The notes: generated from the letters alone by a model not told the origin. A DNA stretch of 64,000 bases from Pseudoalteromonas sp. R3 (GCF_004014715.1 NZ_CP034835.1:3162001-3226000), one strand, 5' to 3'; numbered from the stretch's first letter, positions 22,190 through 32,865 are shown. Translations and numbers: made by a program.

Positions 22190-22220
22190 GTCAACTCTGA
22201 CGGTAATTGCCAGAGTTGAC
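22190..22220 (-). terminator. Hairpin after the chemoreceptor gene
   Basis: GTCAACTCTG and CAGAGTTGAC (10-bp stem, 11-base loop) lie about 30 bases past the MCP stop. No T-run follows on the minus strand, so termination is uncertain; the stem also contains the putative topB -35. Confidence 0.45.
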
Positions 22221-22249
22221 CCTGCAGGACATGCAGATAGAGATGGAAC

Positions 22250-24373
22250 TTAAGTTTTAAGTAGATTTAACTGCTTGTGCTTTTGCTCCACTATATAGGT
22301 CAGGGCACTTGCTGCTTGTTCTACTTCATCGGCAAAGCCAGACAGCTCCGCAGCGGCGTCAGAAATACCTGTTGTGTTGGTGCTAATTTCCTCTGTCACC
22401 ATACTTTGCTCTTCCGCCGCGGTCGCGATTTGTGTTACCTCATTTGAAATACTGCTTAGTTCGCCCACTAAGCTACTCATTAACTCTGCAGACTCTCGGC
22501 AATATGAAACCGCTTGTTCACCCTGACTGACGGTCCTTTCAATGATCTGCTCCGAGCCTGTCACTTCACTTTGAAGATTATCAATGAGCTTGCTGATGTC
22601 ATCGGTTGAAGCCTGCGTTTTTGAAGCCAGTGCGCGTACTTCATCAGCGACCACAGCAAACCCTCGACCTTGTTCACCTGCCCTGGCCGCTTCTATCGCC
22701 GCGTTTAGCGCAAGTAAATTAGTTTGCTCAGCAATGGCACGAATAACATCCAGGATTTTGGAAATATCACCACTTCGCTCAGAAACCTTGCCGAATGCAT
22801 TTTTTGCATCTAATACCTGCTCGGCGATTTCCTGCACTGTCTCTGTTGTTCTGACTATACTTCGTTCACTACTTTGCACCGTCTCAACAGCATGATTTGT
22901 ACTTGAAGCTGCTTTTTCCGAGGCTCTGGCAACTTCTGTTGCTGTTGCACTCAACTCGTTAATTGCGGTCACAACACTGTCTATTTCAAGATGCTGATTC
23001 GATACCTTGTTTTTAATATTGATGGCAGCTTCTGTTGTCTTGTGAGATTGGGCATATGACTCCTCAGCCAACTCCTTGAGATCAATGATCATGCTCCTGA
23101 GTTTATCAGTGAAGCGGTTGAAACCATTGGCCAGAGATATCAACTCAGCATGGTGACTCACTTCCAGTTTATGAGTCAGGTCGCCTTCGCTAGAAGCCAG
23201 GCTATCCACCCGCTCTTCTATATAGGTTAATGGGCCGATGATGGTGTTAATCAGTACAAGCGCCAGGCCCAGTGCCACAGCCGCAACGACGGTGCCCAAA
23301 AACAACATCCAACGCCCAAGGGAGTTGGTTGATTCTTCTATTTGCTGCTCTATCTGAGTAACAGATGCCAGTGCAACCTCTTTAGGTAATTCAATAACCA
23401 AAGACCAGGTGGTGTTCGCAAGTTTGATTTCAATAGGTACAGCAATAGCCAGCATATCTCCTATTTCACTGAACCCGCCTTCCTGATGTAAGTTCAATAA
23501 TTTATCAGCTACGTCCGGGTTTACAGACTCTTTCAAAGGTCTGGCAAGTTTATCGTAATGGCTGGCACCAACAACCAACCCCAACTTACTGAGCAAAGAG
23601 ACTTTCGCTTGCCCCTGATAAAGGGACTCTGATAATTCATCAACCAGCTTCTGGAATACCGGCAAGTTCACATCAACCCCTACCAGCCCCTGGAAACGCC
23701 CGTTAACATCAACTGGTACAGTTAGTGATGTCATCAGCATCTTATTGCCTGGAGAAATCTCGTACAAATAAGGCTCCATAATACAAGGCGCCACGCTATC
23801 GCGCGCACAGAGATACCATTCGGCTTCGCGAAGTCCAAACTCGTTACGTTTATCTAAATATTTATCAGCCGCAGACTCAATTTGGTGTTGCGTGATCCCG
23901 CTCGCATCACGGGTGAAATATAGTTCCAGCGTACCATCGCCCGGTGCAGAGTGACTGGCCCCAGACGTATAGGCTTGATCTTGTTGGTCATATCCATTTG
24001 GTTCAAACTGAGCATACATTGAGGATACAAAACGATTTTGTTTCAATGCGCCGGCGACAAGATCTTGCACCTGACTCCGCGCCAGTGGTGTGCTCACAGA
24101 AGTTTCTTTCAGAGCTCCTGCCAATGTATAAGGCACCCGATAAGCCGAGTTGATAAACTCTGCAACCTGGCGTGCATAGTATTGTCCCTGTGCCGTTAAC
24201 CCCGTTCTAATCTCCTGATAAGCCAGCTCTCTGAGTTGTGTACTCTGCACTTTGTTCTCTTTTTGCAGGTTCATCCACATAGTTGTTACTAGCAAGGCAA
24301 CAAGGGCAGTCACCAGCGTGACCACAAACAGGATAAGCTTCTTCTTGATGGACATATGCTGCATATAAAACAC
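22250..24373 (-). CDS. Methyl-accepting chemotaxis protein with a periplasmic Cache-type sensor
   Basis: Membrane chemoreceptor, 707 residues. TM1 is at about 12-34, a long periplasmic region at about 35-340 resembles a double Cache ligand-binding domain (residues such as [19 protein letters not shown]), TM2 is at about 348-372, then a HAMP segment, then the signalling domain with the tip motif [20 protein letters not shown] near residue 550 and [13 protein letters not shown]. No C-terminal CheR-binding pentapeptide is seen (it ends QLNLLKT). The ligand is not predictable. It is monocistronic between mnh and topB. Confidence 0.93.
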   Translation of the reverse strand: MFYMQHMSIKKKLILFVVTLVTALVALLVTTMWMNLQKENKVQSTQLRELAYQEIRTGLTAQGQYYARQVAEFINSAYRVPYTLAGALKETSVSTPLARSQVQDLVAGALKQNRFVSSMYAQFEPNGYDQQDQAYTSGASHSAPGDGTLELYFTRDASGITQHQIESAADKYLDKRNEFGLREAEWYLCARDSVAPCIMEPYLYEISPGNKMLMTSLTVPVDVNGRFQGLVGVDVNLPVFQKLVDELSESLYQGQAKVSLLSKLGLVVGASHYDKLARPLKESVNPDVADKLLNLHQEGGFSEIGDMLAIAVPIEIKLANTTWSLVIELPKEVALASVTQIEQQIEESTNSLGRWMLFLGTVVAAVALGLALVLINTIIGPLTYIEERVDSLASSEGDLTHKLEVSHHAELISLANGFNRFTDKLRSMIIDLKELAEESYAQSHKTTEAAINIKNKVSNQHLEIDSVVTAINELSATATEVARASEKAASSTNHAVETVQSSERSIVRTTETVQEIAEQVLDAKNAFGKVSERSGDISKILDVIRAIAEQTNLLALNAAIEAARAGEQGRGFAVVADEVRALASKTQASTDDISKLIDNLQSEVTGSEQIIERTVSQGEQAVSYCRESAELMSSLVGELSSISNEVTQIATAAEEQSMVTEEISTNTTGISDAAAELSGFADEVEQAASALTYIVEQKHKQLNLLKT

Positions 24374-24582
24374 TCACAAATGGTTGTTTATTGGGATAAC
24401 TTTAGCAAAAGTTTCGCTATCTTGCGTATTCTAAAATGACAGCTTTAAGTAATTATGACTACACTATTGGGCGATTTTTTTACATTAAACAAGGATAGTG
24501 CATAATTCGTACTGATTACGAAGAGTTGAATGGGTGAGAGCCGACTAGACAGCTCAGCAGGATGAAAAGTTGGGGATATATA

Positions 24583-24616
24583 CAAAAGGAGTCGCTGTTA
24601 AGCACTACAGCGACTC
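24583..24616 (-). terminator. Terminator of the mnh operon
   Basis: GAGTCGCTGT-N8-ACAGCGACTC read on the minus strand, followed by CTTTTGT, 16 bases past the mnhG stop. The rest of 24374-24588 shows nothing recognisable besides the chemoreceptor upstream region. Confidence 0.85.
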
Positions 24617-24631
24617 TCGATTAAAAAAAGC

Positions 24632-24961
24632 TCAGTCTTCCTCAATCTTATCTTTGCCACGGGTAGACTCATTACTGTCTAATCTGTGATGAATAGCTGA
24701 TTTAATCAGCATATAGCCACTAATAGGCGCGGTAATAAGCAAAAACATAGAAATAAGAATTTCTTTCACACTTACACCTTCGCCGTAAAAGCCATAATAA
24801 GCCATTGCTGCAAATAGCAAGCAAGCCATACCCAAGGTCGTTGCTTTGGTCGGTCCATGTAATCGCATGAAGAAATCCGGCATTTTGACCAGGCCGATAG
24901 AACCGACCAAAACTAAACTACCGCCTAATAATAACAAAAATGAAATAACCCATTCCATCAT
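24632..24961 (-). CDS. mnhG: Mrp Na+/H+ antiporter subunit G
   Basis: Small membrane subunit of 109 residues with three predicted helices (about 5-25, 38-60, 65-90) and the family block GLVKMPDFFMRLHGPTKATT. It is the last gene of the seven-subunit Mrp (Mnh/Pha) complex, which exchanges cytoplasmic Na+ for H+ and needs all subunits. A charged tail (ESTRGKDKIEED) ends the protein. Confidence 0.94.
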   Translation of the reverse strand: MMEWVISFLLLLGGSLVLVGSIGLVKMPDFFMRLHGPTKATTLGMACLLFAAMAYYGFYGEGVSVKEILISMFLLITAPISGYMLIKSAIHHRLDSNESTRGKDKIEED

Positions 24962-24970
24962 TCGCGCTCC

Positions 24971-25240
24971 CTATTCAATGATATCGCCACGTAGCAGATA
25001 TTTACACACTGCCACTGTGCTAACAAAGCCAAGTAAGGCAATCAATAGTGCAGCCTCAAAGTACAGCGAAGTGCCCATATTCATACCATAAAGTACAATT
25101 AGAGCAATGGTATTTATGTACATAGTGTCTAATGCCAGAATTCTATCAGGAATGGAAGGTCCGACCACAAGTCGCCACAGATTAAGTAGCAAAGATACAC
25201 CGATCATCGCAAAGACAATCAGAATCACCGTCTCTAACAT
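24971..25240 (-). CDS. mnhF: Mrp Na+/H+ antiporter subunit F
   Basis: Hydrophobic 89-residue protein with three helices and the MnhF motif LWRLVVGPSIPDRILALDTM. The start overlaps the end of mnhE by 7 bases, indicating coupled translation. Confidence 0.94.
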   Translation of the reverse strand: MLETVILIVFAMIGVSLLLNLWRLVVGPSIPDRILALDTMYINTIALIVLYGMNMGTSLYFEAALLIALLGFVSTVAVCKYLLRGDIIE

Positions 25241-25770
25241 GCAAAGATCTCCTTAATGGGTTTTTCATAACGCGTTTTAATCGTGTCGATCAACGCCGCC
25301 TCATCGTCCAGATCCAGAACATGGATCAATAAGTAACGTTGCTGTGGCTCAGAACCATCAACCATGTCTTCAGGCCATGGATAAACTTCAGCACTGACAG
25401 TGCCCGGTGTCAGTGACACGGTACTTGCTAAAATGGTGATTGGCATAGACTGAGCAAGATCAATGGGTACTTTTACAAAAGCGGGCTTCAATTTTCGTGT
25501 CGGCCCCAGAATCTTGATTGCTACCTCAATGTTAGCCATCAATATATCGTACAAAACCAGCAATAAATATTGCAGTGCCTTACCAGGTTTCAATACCAAA
25601 GGTTGTTTGGTACGAAATGGGAAAGTCGCCAGGGGAATAGCAACGGCCAAAATCGCAGCCAGGATCAAATGGCCTGGTGCCACGCTGTTATTTAGCAACA
25701 ACCAAACGATGAACAGCATTAGGCTACGAAAAGGCGTCGGTAACCATTTATATTTTGCTTCCAAACGCAT
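25234..25770 (-). CDS. mnhE: Mrp Na+/H+ antiporter subunit E
   Basis: 178 residues. N-terminal helices (about 12-55) are followed by the soluble MnhE domain with ILASTVSLTPGTVSAEV and HVLDLDD, both diagnostic. It directly abuts mnhD (stop at 25771) and overlaps mnhF. Confidence 0.95.
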   Translation of the reverse strand: MRLEAKYKWLPTPFRSLMLFIVWLLLNNSVAPGHLILAAILAVAIPLATFPFRTKQPLVLKPGKALQYLLLVLYDILMANIEVAIKILGPTRKLKPAFVKVPIDLAQSMPITILASTVSLTPGTVSAEVYPWPEDMVDGSEPQQRYLLIHVLDLDDEAALIDTIKTRYEKPIKEIFAC

Positions 25771-27282
25771 TTAGTTTACTCCTCCTAACACGTCCTGCAG
25801 TAGCCCTGTGAAATCGTGCAACTCCTGAGCCGCGAGCAACGCATATTCACTCAATGGACCTGCAAAAATCACCATCAGCGGGCTACAAAGTACCAATAAA
25901 AACACAGCACAGATCTGAGCTGGGTGAGCACGCTCCTGTTCACTTTCACCTTTACCTGAGTGATGCCAAAAAACAGTACTACCCGCTTTCGATACGGAGA
26001 TCAGAATCGCCAGGCTTGCAACCAAATACACCAACCAGAACCAATTACCATAAGGCGTATCCAGTGTTGACCTCAAAATCCACACTTTGCCAATGAAGCC
26101 AGATAACGGCGGCATTCCAATAACCGCCACAGCGGCAACCAAAAACGCCCCACCTATAAGCAAAGGTTGCGCTACCGGTCGGCCGGCGGTGATCCGGTCT
26201 GCGACTTTTCCTCTTTGTCTGGCAATAAGATCCGCCAGCAAAAATAACGCAGCACTTACCAACGTCGAATGGACTAGGTAGTAAATGGCCGCTGCGCTAC
26301 TTTGTACCGTTTGTACAGCAACCAGAGCAACCAAAGTACCGACTGATACAACGACCAGATTCGCCACCATTTTTCTTAAGTCCTGACTTGCTAACACACC
26401 GATAGCTCCCATCACTATGGTTGCGATTGCCAGCCACCAAAGCCAGTTTTGTGCCATGTGACTTAATTCACCGGCTTCTTCACCAAAAATCAGGGTGTAC
26501 ACACGCATCATAGAATAGACACCCACTTTGGTCATAATGGCAAACAAAGCCGCCACAACCGGCATCGCCGTCGAGTAAGTGTTTGGCAACCACAAATGAA
26601 GCGGCAATAATGCGCCCTTAAGTGCAAAGACAACCAGCAGCAGAAGCCCGCCAATCTTAGCCAGATACACATCGTCACCTTGTAGTAACGTCACTTTTTG
26701 TGCCATGTCTGCCATATTTAAGGTACCCAGCGTGCCGTAGAGGATCCCCAAAGCAATTAAAAATACCGACGATCCGACTAAGTTCAGGATCACATACTGT
26801 AAAGCAGCACGTGTATTGCGCTTATCACCACCGTGCATCAGCAGTGAGTACGAGGCAATCAACAGTACTTCAAAGAATACGAACAGGTTGAATGCATCAC
26901 CTGTAAGAAATGCCCCATTGACGCCTAAGACTAAAAAATGAAGTAGCGGGTGGAAAAAACTTCCGCGCTCATCGTCACCGGCACAACTGTATAAACCACA
27001 TACAAGCCCCAGAAATGACGTCAGTGTCACCAGCAGCGCGGACAAAGGATCTGCTATCAATACGATACCAAATGGTGCTGACCAGTTACCAATGGCATAA
27101 ACAGACGTGCCATGCTCCTGCGTCATCAGCAGTAAAATTGCCGACGCCACTGTGGTCAGTACGCCCATACCGACTGATACGATGCGACGGGCTCTGAGAT
27201 TTTTGCCACAAGGTGGCATCAACATAAAAATAGCAGCCAGCATTGGCAGCAATACCGGCAAAGAAGTTAGATGCTGCGTCAT
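25771..27282 (-). CDS. mnhD: Mrp Na+/H+ antiporter subunit D
   Basis: Polytopic antiporter-like subunit, 503 residues with about 14 helices, related to NuoN/NuoM of complex I. The proton-channel block ALKGALLPLHLWLPNTYSTA followed by MPVVAALFAIMTKVGVY is typical, as is GMPPLSGFIGKVWIL. It overlaps mnhC by 4 bases. Confidence 0.95.
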   Translation of the reverse strand: MTQHLTSLPVLLPMLAAIFMLMPPCGKNLRARRIVSVGMGVLTTVASAILLLMTQEHGTSVYAIGNWSAPFGIVLIADPLSALLVTLTSFLGLVCGLYSCAGDDERGSFFHPLLHFLVLGVNGAFLTGDAFNLFVFFEVLLIASYSLLMHGGDKRNTRAALQYVILNLVGSSVFLIALGILYGTLGTLNMADMAQKVTLLQGDDVYLAKIGGLLLLVVFALKGALLPLHLWLPNTYSTAMPVVAALFAIMTKVGVYSMMRVYTLIFGEEAGELSHMAQNWLWWLAIATIVMGAIGVLASQDLRKMVANLVVVSVGTLVALVAVQTVQSSAAAIYYLVHSTLVSAALFLLADLIARQRGKVADRITAGRPVAQPLLIGGAFLVAAVAVIGMPPLSGFIGKVWILRSTLDTPYGNWFWLVYLVASLAILISVSKAGSTVFWHHSGKGESEQERAHPAQICAVFLLVLCSPLMVIFAGPLSEYALLAAQELHDFTGLLQDVLGGVN

Positions 27283-27653
27283 GCTTTGCTTTGCTCCTTA
27301 CGTTGTGAGCCAACATTACGCGAAGACGTGTTCACTTCACTGCCATTAACATGGTCGTTGCCCAAATCAGCACGGCCACGAATAGCCAGAATGACCACAA
27401 AAGCCGTCATTGCGAAACCTATCACAATTGCGGTCAATACCAGCGCCTGAGGTAAGGGATCGGCATACCCGTCGCTAAACCCCAAAACCGCCGCTTTATT
27501 CATGGTCAGTCTGCCAGATGCAAACAAAAATAAGTTAACTGCATATGACAGCATGGTGAGTCCCAATACCACAGGGAAGGTGCGGGCTCGTAAAATCAGG
27601 AATACTCCGCAGGCCACTAACAGGCCCACACAAGATGAGTACAATAGCTCCAT
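27279..27653 (-). CDS. mnhC: Mrp Na+/H+ antiporter subunit C
   Basis: NuoK-like subunit, 124 residues with three helices. DPLPQALVLTAIVIGFAMTA is the family signature. The hydrophilic tail (about 95-124) is somewhat long. It overlaps mnhB by one base and mnhD by 4. Confidence 0.95.
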   Translation of the reverse strand: MELLYSSCVGLLVACGVFLILRARTFPVVLGLTMLSYAVNLFLFASGRLTMNKAAVLGFSDGYADPLPQALVLTAIVIGFAMTAFVVILAIRGRADLGNDHVNGSEVNTSSRNVGSQRKEQSKA

Positions 27654-28339
27654 TAAATATTTACCTCTTCTTTAGGTGCATTGGCTGTCAACTTGCCCAG
27701 GCTCGCCAGGATCATCAAAGTTGCACCAACAACCGTAATATACACACCCAAGTCAAATACCAGCGCACTGGCAAGTTCAATCTCGCCAATTACCGGCAAA
27801 TCAAAGTAATCAAACCAGCTGGTCAGGAACGGGCGGTCGAATGCCCAACTGCCCAAGCCTGAGATCATGGCTATGGCGATACCAGAAGCAATAATCTTGC
27901 GATAGTTAAGTGTAAAGCGCTCTGAGATCCAGTTCGAACCGTGCGCAATGTACTGCAAAATAAAGGCAATAGCAGTAACCAGACCCGCAATAAAACCACC
28001 TCCTGGCAAATTATGGCCACGCAGGAAGATGTATACCGATACCAATAGTGCCAACGGTAACAGGCTCTGAGAAATAGACGCCAACAGAATAGGGTAACGC
28101 TCTCTGGCCCAAGGGCGACCCTCAGAATCACTACCGGGCATAAATAGCGGTAAATTGATCAAAAGCTTATAAATTCCCAGTGCAGCAATACCCAGTACAG
28201 TAATTTCACCCAAAGTATCAAAACCACGGAAGTCGACCAAAATAACGTTCACCACATTGGTGCCCCCTCCCCAGTCTTTGCATTTGCAAGGAAAAAGTCT
28301 GAAATAGAGCTCAGTGGGCGCGTTATCAAGGCATAACAA
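27653..28339 (-). CDS. mnhB: Mrp Na+/H+ antiporter: MrpA C-terminal tail plus subunit B (separated from mnhA by a frame change)
   Basis: The open frame runs 228 codons from 28339, but recognisable protein begins at [20 protein letters not shown] near 28262. That segment normally ends MrpA or forms the join in fused MrpAB proteins; it is followed by the MnhB domain ([39 protein letters not shown]). No good start codon or ribosome site precedes it: the bases up to 28339 belong to mnhA in another frame. Best read as the downstream part of a fused mnhAB gene whose frame is broken at a C5 run on the plus strand (28263-28267), by real mutation or sequence error. A GTG start near 28255 is the alternative. 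Confidence 0.8.
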   Translation of the reverse strand: MLCLDNAPTELYFRLFPCKCKDWGGGTNVVNVILVDFRGFDTLGEITVLGIAALGIYKLLINLPLFMPGSDSEGRPWARERYPILLASISQSLLPLALLVSVYIFLRGHNLPGGGFIAGLVTAIAFILQYIAHGSNWISERFTLNYRKIIASGIAIAMISGLGSWAFDRPFLTSWFDYFDLPVIGEIELASALVFDLGVYITVVGATLMILASLGKLTANAPKEEVNI

Positions 28340-30444
28340 ATGCTACCCACAATAACACCAATGGCAGAAGCAATACCCAAGTCACGCAAAACGCGAACCG
28401 AGCTACTTTCTTTGGGTGTTCTTTGCGGTAAGAAGAACAGCGCCAGCATCAACAGAATGATAGTGACAACTTCAACGGTTAGCTGCGTAAGTGCCAGGTC
28501 CGGCGCAGAGAAGCGAGTAAACGCAACGGCCACCATCAGACCCACAACCGAAATCATTAACAAAGCAACCATACGTGTGCGATGCCAGATCACTGTACCT
28601 ATCGCACCAATCATCAGCAAACCGGCCCCAATCGCATTGTGCACATCAATAGGGGTTGGTTTATTTTCACCAACTAACTGGCTCATTTCGAATAGCGGCC
28701 AGCCAGCGCTTAACAGCACCACCATTAACATCAACATCAGATATCGCTGTAGCGACCCATTTTCGATGGCGTCTATACGCGCACGACTCCAGCTGACCAG
28801 TCTATACATCGCATGCTCAAACCCTTTTTTCGCATTAAGAGGAGGCAATGATGCCTGGAATGTAAACAGATAACGACGCTGGGTGTAAATCAACAGACCA
28901 CCACACACAGCAATACCGCTCATCAGCAGAGGTAAATTAAAGCCATGCCAGATGGCAATTTTAAACTGAGGAGGCTCTCCCCCCAATACGGCAGCAGACG
29001 CTACGTTAAGAATGTCACTGACAATAAAGCCCGGGAACATACCCACAATCAGACACAATGCAACCAAAATTTCGATAGGCACACGCATGTAACGGGGTGC
29101 CTCGTGTGGCTCCTTAGGTAAGCCAACCGGCTCTCCGTTGAAAAACACATCGTGAATAAAACGCGCCGAGTATGCCACAGAAAAGGCTCCGGCAATGGTT
29201 GCCAAAATCGGGATCAACCAGGACATTGATCCCAACAACTGCTGATGTAAGGTTTCAGCAAAAAACATTTCTTTCGATAAGAAGCCGTTCAACAAAGGGA
29301 CACCGGCCATTGCAGCCGCGGCCACCATGGCGAGCGTTGCTGTGTATGGCATAAATCGCCACATACCATTTAGCTTGCGCATATCTCGTGTGCCGGTTTC
29401 ATGATCTATAATCCCGGTAGCCATAAACAGTGAGGCTTTGAAAGTCGCGTGGTTGATAATATGGAAGATAGCCGCGACCGTTGCCAGTTCAGTATCTAAA
29501 CCGAGCAACAAGGTTATCAGACCCAGATGGCTAATGGTCGAGAATGCCAGCAGTCCTTTGAGGTCATGCTTAAACAAAGCGATATAAGCACCGACCAGCA
29601 AAGTGACAAGACCGGTTAATCCAACCAGAATAAACCAAATTTCGGTTCCGGCCAGCGCCGGATAGAAACGAGCGAGCAAGAAAATACCCGCTTTCACCAT
29701 AGTTGCCGAGTGTAAGTAAGCACTCACAGGCGTAGGTGCAGCCATGGCATGAGGTAACCAGAAATGGAACGGGAACTGCGCAGACTTAGTGAAAGCACCC
29801 AGTAATACCAGGATCAGAGCCAGTTCATATAGGTCGTGAGCTTGGATCAGTTCACGGCTGGCCAAGATAATATCCAGGTCATAACTCCCAACAATGTCAC
29901 CCAGCAACAGCAAGCCGGCGAGCAGAGCCAGACCACCACCACCGGTGATAGCCAGTGCCATTTTGGCCCCTTTACGGGCTTCTGATTTGTGCCACCAGTA
30001 ACTGATAAGCAAAAAGGAACTGATACTGGTTAATTCCCAGAACAGCCATAATTGCAATACATTATTCGACATCACTATGCCCAGCATCGCCGTCATAAAC
30101 AGCATTAAGTATGCGTAGAGCTTGGGCATGGAATCGTTACTGCTGAGATAGTAACGCGCATAGAAGATCACCAATATGCCGATCCCCAGGATCAGGAATA
30201 CGAACAACAATGATAAACCATCTAAGCGGAATGAGAGTTCTAAGCCCAACAGCGGGATCCACTCAATCGTGGTACGCAACTGTTCATTAGCAAACACCTC
30301 CGGAGCCATATAGCAGGCGAGCGCAAGTGCCAGTCCGGGCGCAAGCAAAGTTACCGCAGTCGAGTGATTGCGGGATAGTTTACCTGTAAATGATGAGAGT
30401 AAACTGCCTAATAAGGATAGCAAGGGTATCCAAAGCAATGTCAT
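28249..30444 (-). CDS. mnhA: Mrp Na+/H+ antiporter subunit A (truncated frame)
   Basis: Large NuoL-like subunit with about 18-20 helices, 731 residues as read. The core antiporter block [20 protein letters not shown] followed by [19 protein letters not shown] is intact, as is [16 protein letters not shown]. The frame ends at GEGAPMW-stop, just where homologues continue [16 protein letters not shown]; that sequence is present in the next frame. One extra G in the G5 run would join the two into a roughly 930-residue MnhAB protein, the arrangement I recall for Pseudomonas and Vibrio. It is the first gene of the operon. Confidence 0.9.
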   Translation of the reverse strand: MTLLWIPLLSLLGSLLSSFTGKLSRNHSTAVTLLAPGLALALACYMAPEVFANEQLRTTIEWIPLLGLELSFRLDGLSLLFVFLILGIGILVIFYARYYLSSNDSMPKLYAYLMLFMTAMLGIVMSNNVLQLWLFWELTSISSFLLISYWWHKSEARKGAKMALAITGGGGLALLAGLLLLGDIVGSYDLDIILASRELIQAHDLYELALILVLLGAFTKSAQFPFHFWLPHAMAAPTPVSAYLHSATMVKAGIFLLARFYPALAGTEIWFILVGLTGLVTLLVGAYIALFKHDLKGLLAFSTISHLGLITLLLGLDTELATVAAIFHIINHATFKASLFMATGIIDHETGTRDMRKLNGMWRFMPYTATLAMVAAAAMAGVPLLNGFLSKEMFFAETLHQQLLGSMSWLIPILATIAGAFSVAYSARFIHDVFFNGEPVGLPKEPHEAPRYMRVPIEILVALCLIVGMFPGFIVSDILNVASAAVLGGEPPQFKIAIWHGFNLPLLMSGIAVCGGLLIYTQRRYLFTFQASLPPLNAKKGFEHAMYRLVSWSRARIDAIENGSLQRYLMLMLMVVLLSAGWPLFEMSQLVGENKPTPIDVHNAIGAGLLMIGAIGTVIWHRTRMVALLMISVVGLMVAVAFTRFSAPDLALTQLTVEVVTIILLMLALFFLPQRTPKESSSVRVLRDLGIASAIGVIVGSICYALITRPLSSISDFFLANAKTGEGAPMW

Positions 30445-30675
30445 AAAGAAAACCTTTTATCTTCAATAACCGTAAATAACGGAACAGCGCGCAGTGTGTA
30501 GCTAGTGTTATGCATAGACTATCTGATTTATTTTGCGCACGTTTTTATCACACATAACGCTTACCAGTTATACTTGATTAGTATTTGAGTTGTCTAGACT
30601 TTCGCGCTCTATACGCTGCCATTTTAGCCAACATTTACAAACAATTCAGATTAAATTCATAAATAAACTGGGCTT

Positions 30676-31848
30676 TTAACCCCTGGCGGCTAGTTTGGCC
30701 TGAATAAATCGCTGAAAGTTGGTTGGTTTATTGCGCTGTTGCTGAAATGCCAATAACCAAAGCTCTTTGTAACGTACTGACAAAGCCAGACTCTGATATT
30801 GCATATTTGACATGGCTTGCTGAGGTTTGTAGGCAGGCAGCTCTCCAACCTCGCAGCTGTGGCTGGGGTACCAACCCTTGGGAGGCGTGTGACCTACATA
30901 TAAATTGGGCGCCTTATGGCCTGGTGTCGCACATAGCCACTTTGCCTTTTCTGCGCCAATAGCATATTCATCTTCAAAGCCACTAAAGTGCATTAATTCA
31001 TGAATAAACACTTTGTAGTCACTCTTAAGGTTTAAAGTCATAACCCCACGACTGACATTGGCCGCTCCCAACTCTGTCATCAACACCAAATGATCTGCCG
31101 AAGACCAGTGTGCTCTGCCCGGCATGTTAATAACATCACAATGTGCATACTTGTGTGCTTTCACACCACACTGTAAGTCCGCTCCCATATAAATCGGACC
31201 TGCAAAGCAATAACTTCCGGCATATGGCAAAGGCGCTGCAAGATACTGTGCTTTTAGCTGTTCCAGTTTACTGAGGCCCAACCAGGAGTCACTCAACATC
31301 AGTACTCGACGTTGACACTCTGAGTTTTCCCAGCTGACATCGCCTACTGTCTCTACAGCAAGTCGGTTTAAATCCGAGCGACCAAGTTGGCTGGAAGACA
31401 CCCCTTGCATGAGCTGTGACAACGTCATGTATGGCTGAGGCAAGGAAAACTGCGCAGACAACTGAATTATCTCAGGAACAGCCTGTATCGCGGTCAGAGA
31501 CTGCAATAAACGACTACGAGCCTGTATGCTAACAGTTTGCCAGTACGCACTGGCAAGCATTACAGCTGTGCTCAAATCACCTTTTTCAAGTAACCTGTGT
31601 GCCCACTCAAAAGCAGCGTCAGGCTGCCCAAGTCGGCGTAATGCCAACACTGAGTCATCGGGCAACTGAGGTATTAATAAGCTAGCCTGTTGGGTATCAA
31701 GGTAAAAACTGTGTGGGCTACGCTTAAGCAAAGAGAGCTGTGACTGACGCGAATTTGGCGAATTAAACAGCCAGGGGTTAGCCGTACTGCCCGCTATGAG
31801 AGTGATGCAAACCAGCATTACCACATAGCGCAGCATATAAGCAGACAT
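30676..31848 (-). CDS. Secreted zincin-like metalloprotease-type protein
   Basis: 390 residues with an N-terminal signal or anchor helix (about 5-24). A helical, TPR-like region (about 60-190) precedes a C-terminal domain with HELMHFSGFEDEYAIG near residues 282-297: HELMH is an HExxH zinc motif, and the downstream GFEDEY resembles a third ligand or turn. Several Cys residues (about 197, 215, 228, 238, 310, 334) suggest an extracytoplasmic fold. It lies four bases after nlpI, so the two are probably co-transcribed. I do not recognise the family; protease activity is inferred from the motif only. Confidence 0.75.
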   Translation of the reverse strand: MSAYMLRYVVMLVCITLIAGSTANPWLFNSPNSRQSQLSLLKRSPHSFYLDTQQASLLIPQLPDDSVLALRRLGQPDAAFEWAHRLLEKGDLSTAVMLASAYWQTVSIQARSRLLQSLTAIQAVPEIIQLSAQFSLPQPYMTLSQLMQGVSSSQLGRSDLNRLAVETVGDVSWENSECQRRVLMLSDSWLGLSKLEQLKAQYLAAPLPYAGSYCFAGPIYMGADLQCGVKAHKYAHCDVINMPGRAHWSSADHLVLMTELGAANVSRGVMTLNLKSDYKVFIHELMHFSGFEDEYAIGAEKAKWLCATPGHKAPNLYVGHTPPKGWYPSHSCEVGELPAYKPQQAMSNMQYQSLALSVRYKELWLLAFQQQRNKPTNFQRFIQAKLAARG

Positions 31849-31852
31849 AGTG

Positions 31853-32755
31853 TTAGCCTACATCCGCCTGATTCATTTCGTCAGCAATGATTTGTAATTC
31901 CAGACGCGCATATTTGTGCTCGACAAATTCATACACATTGGTGGCAAGTGCCAGTTTGAAATACTCGATAGCCTTGCCTGTCTTACCTTTAAACTGATAA
32001 CGCTTGGCAAGATAGAAATAAGCTTCACACAGGCGCTCAGCGAACTCCTGCTGCGACTTAACGCCATCTCCCACCTGAGCTAGAAAGGCTTGCTGAGACA
32101 GTTCACCCAGATAAAGCTGTACCAACTGCGTTGCCCACTCGTCACTATTTAAAGCCTGGCTATGCTGCTTAAGCGCTGCTTTCGCCGCAACTGGATCGAT
32201 TTCTGATTCAGCCAGATAAAGCCACATCAGCCGGTACGGGTCCTGAGGAGAACGCTCAAGAAAAGATTCAAAGTCACTCACTGCCAGCGCCGGGCGCTCA
32301 CCGTAATACAGCGCAATCCCTCGGTTTAAGTAGGCATATTCATGATCTGTGTTTAGCTCCAGCACTGCATCAAACATTTCATAGGCTGTGCCATATTCTT
32401 GTCTGAGTGTGTGGTGAATACCCAAGAAGTTGTAGACCTCTGCTAAGTCTGGCTTTAGTTTGACTGCACGATTAAAGTCTATCCGTGCTAATGTGGTTAA
32501 CCCCAAGCTGTCATATAGCATGCCACGGTTATAAAACAGCTGCGCCTGTTGATCATTATCCAGCGTTTTGTTCTGTAACAGCTCGCTGTATCTGGCAATG
32601 GCTATTTCATTGCGAAAATTGGCCGCCAGAGGCACGGCAAAAGGTACGGTTACATTCGGTACATCCACCGCCTGCTGGGTTGACTGGCATCCCAGCAAAC
32701 TCATACATAGCAAAGGTAATAATAACAGTCTCAATCTATTTCCCCTTTTGGGCAT
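31853..32755 (-). CDS. nlpI: Lipoprotein NlpI (TPR)
   Basis: Outer-membrane lipoprotein with TPR repeats (about 60-190), an adaptor that in E. coli brings the murein endopeptidase MepS to the protease Prc. From the ATG at 32755 (MPKRGNRLRLLLLPLL) the lipobox is LLGC-QST at about residue 23, an ideal length; the first in-frame start at 32797 adds 14 residues before the signal peptide and is less likely. Its place after pnp is conserved in gammaproteobacteria. Confidence 0.92.
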   Translation of the reverse strand: MPKRGNRLRLLLLPLLCMSLLGCQSTQQAVDVPNVTVPFAVPLAANFRNEIAIARYSELLQNKTLDNDQQAQLFYNRGMLYDSLGLTTLARIDFNRAVKLKPDLAEVYNFLGIHHTLRQEYGTAYEMFDAVLELNTDHEYAYLNRGIALYYGERPALAVSDFESFLERSPQDPYRLMWLYLAESEIDPVAAKAALKQHSQALNSDEWATQLVQLYLGELSQQAFLAQVGDGVKSQQEFAERLCEAYFYLAKRYQFKGKTGKAIEYFKLALATNVYEFVEHKYARLELQIIADEMNQADVG

Positions 32756-32813
32756 GGTGCGAATTGGTGATCCGCTCGTCGCTACTCGGTTGAGCAATCA
32801 TTAAAGCATAAAA

Positions 32814-32837
32814 AAAGGGGCCATTCAGCCCCTTTCA
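32814..32837 (-). terminator. Terminator after pnp
   Basis: Minus strand AAAGGGGC-tgaat-GGCCCCTTT followed by TTTTATGC, about 30 bases past the pnp stop. Confidence 0.88.
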
Positions 32838-32865
32838 TCGAAACTCATTGTTTCTTTGTCAGATC

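Noticed and set aside
28340..28873. 177-codon plus-strand frame opposite mnhA
   Set aside because: Antisense shadow; composition Thr/Ile-rich, no ribosome site.
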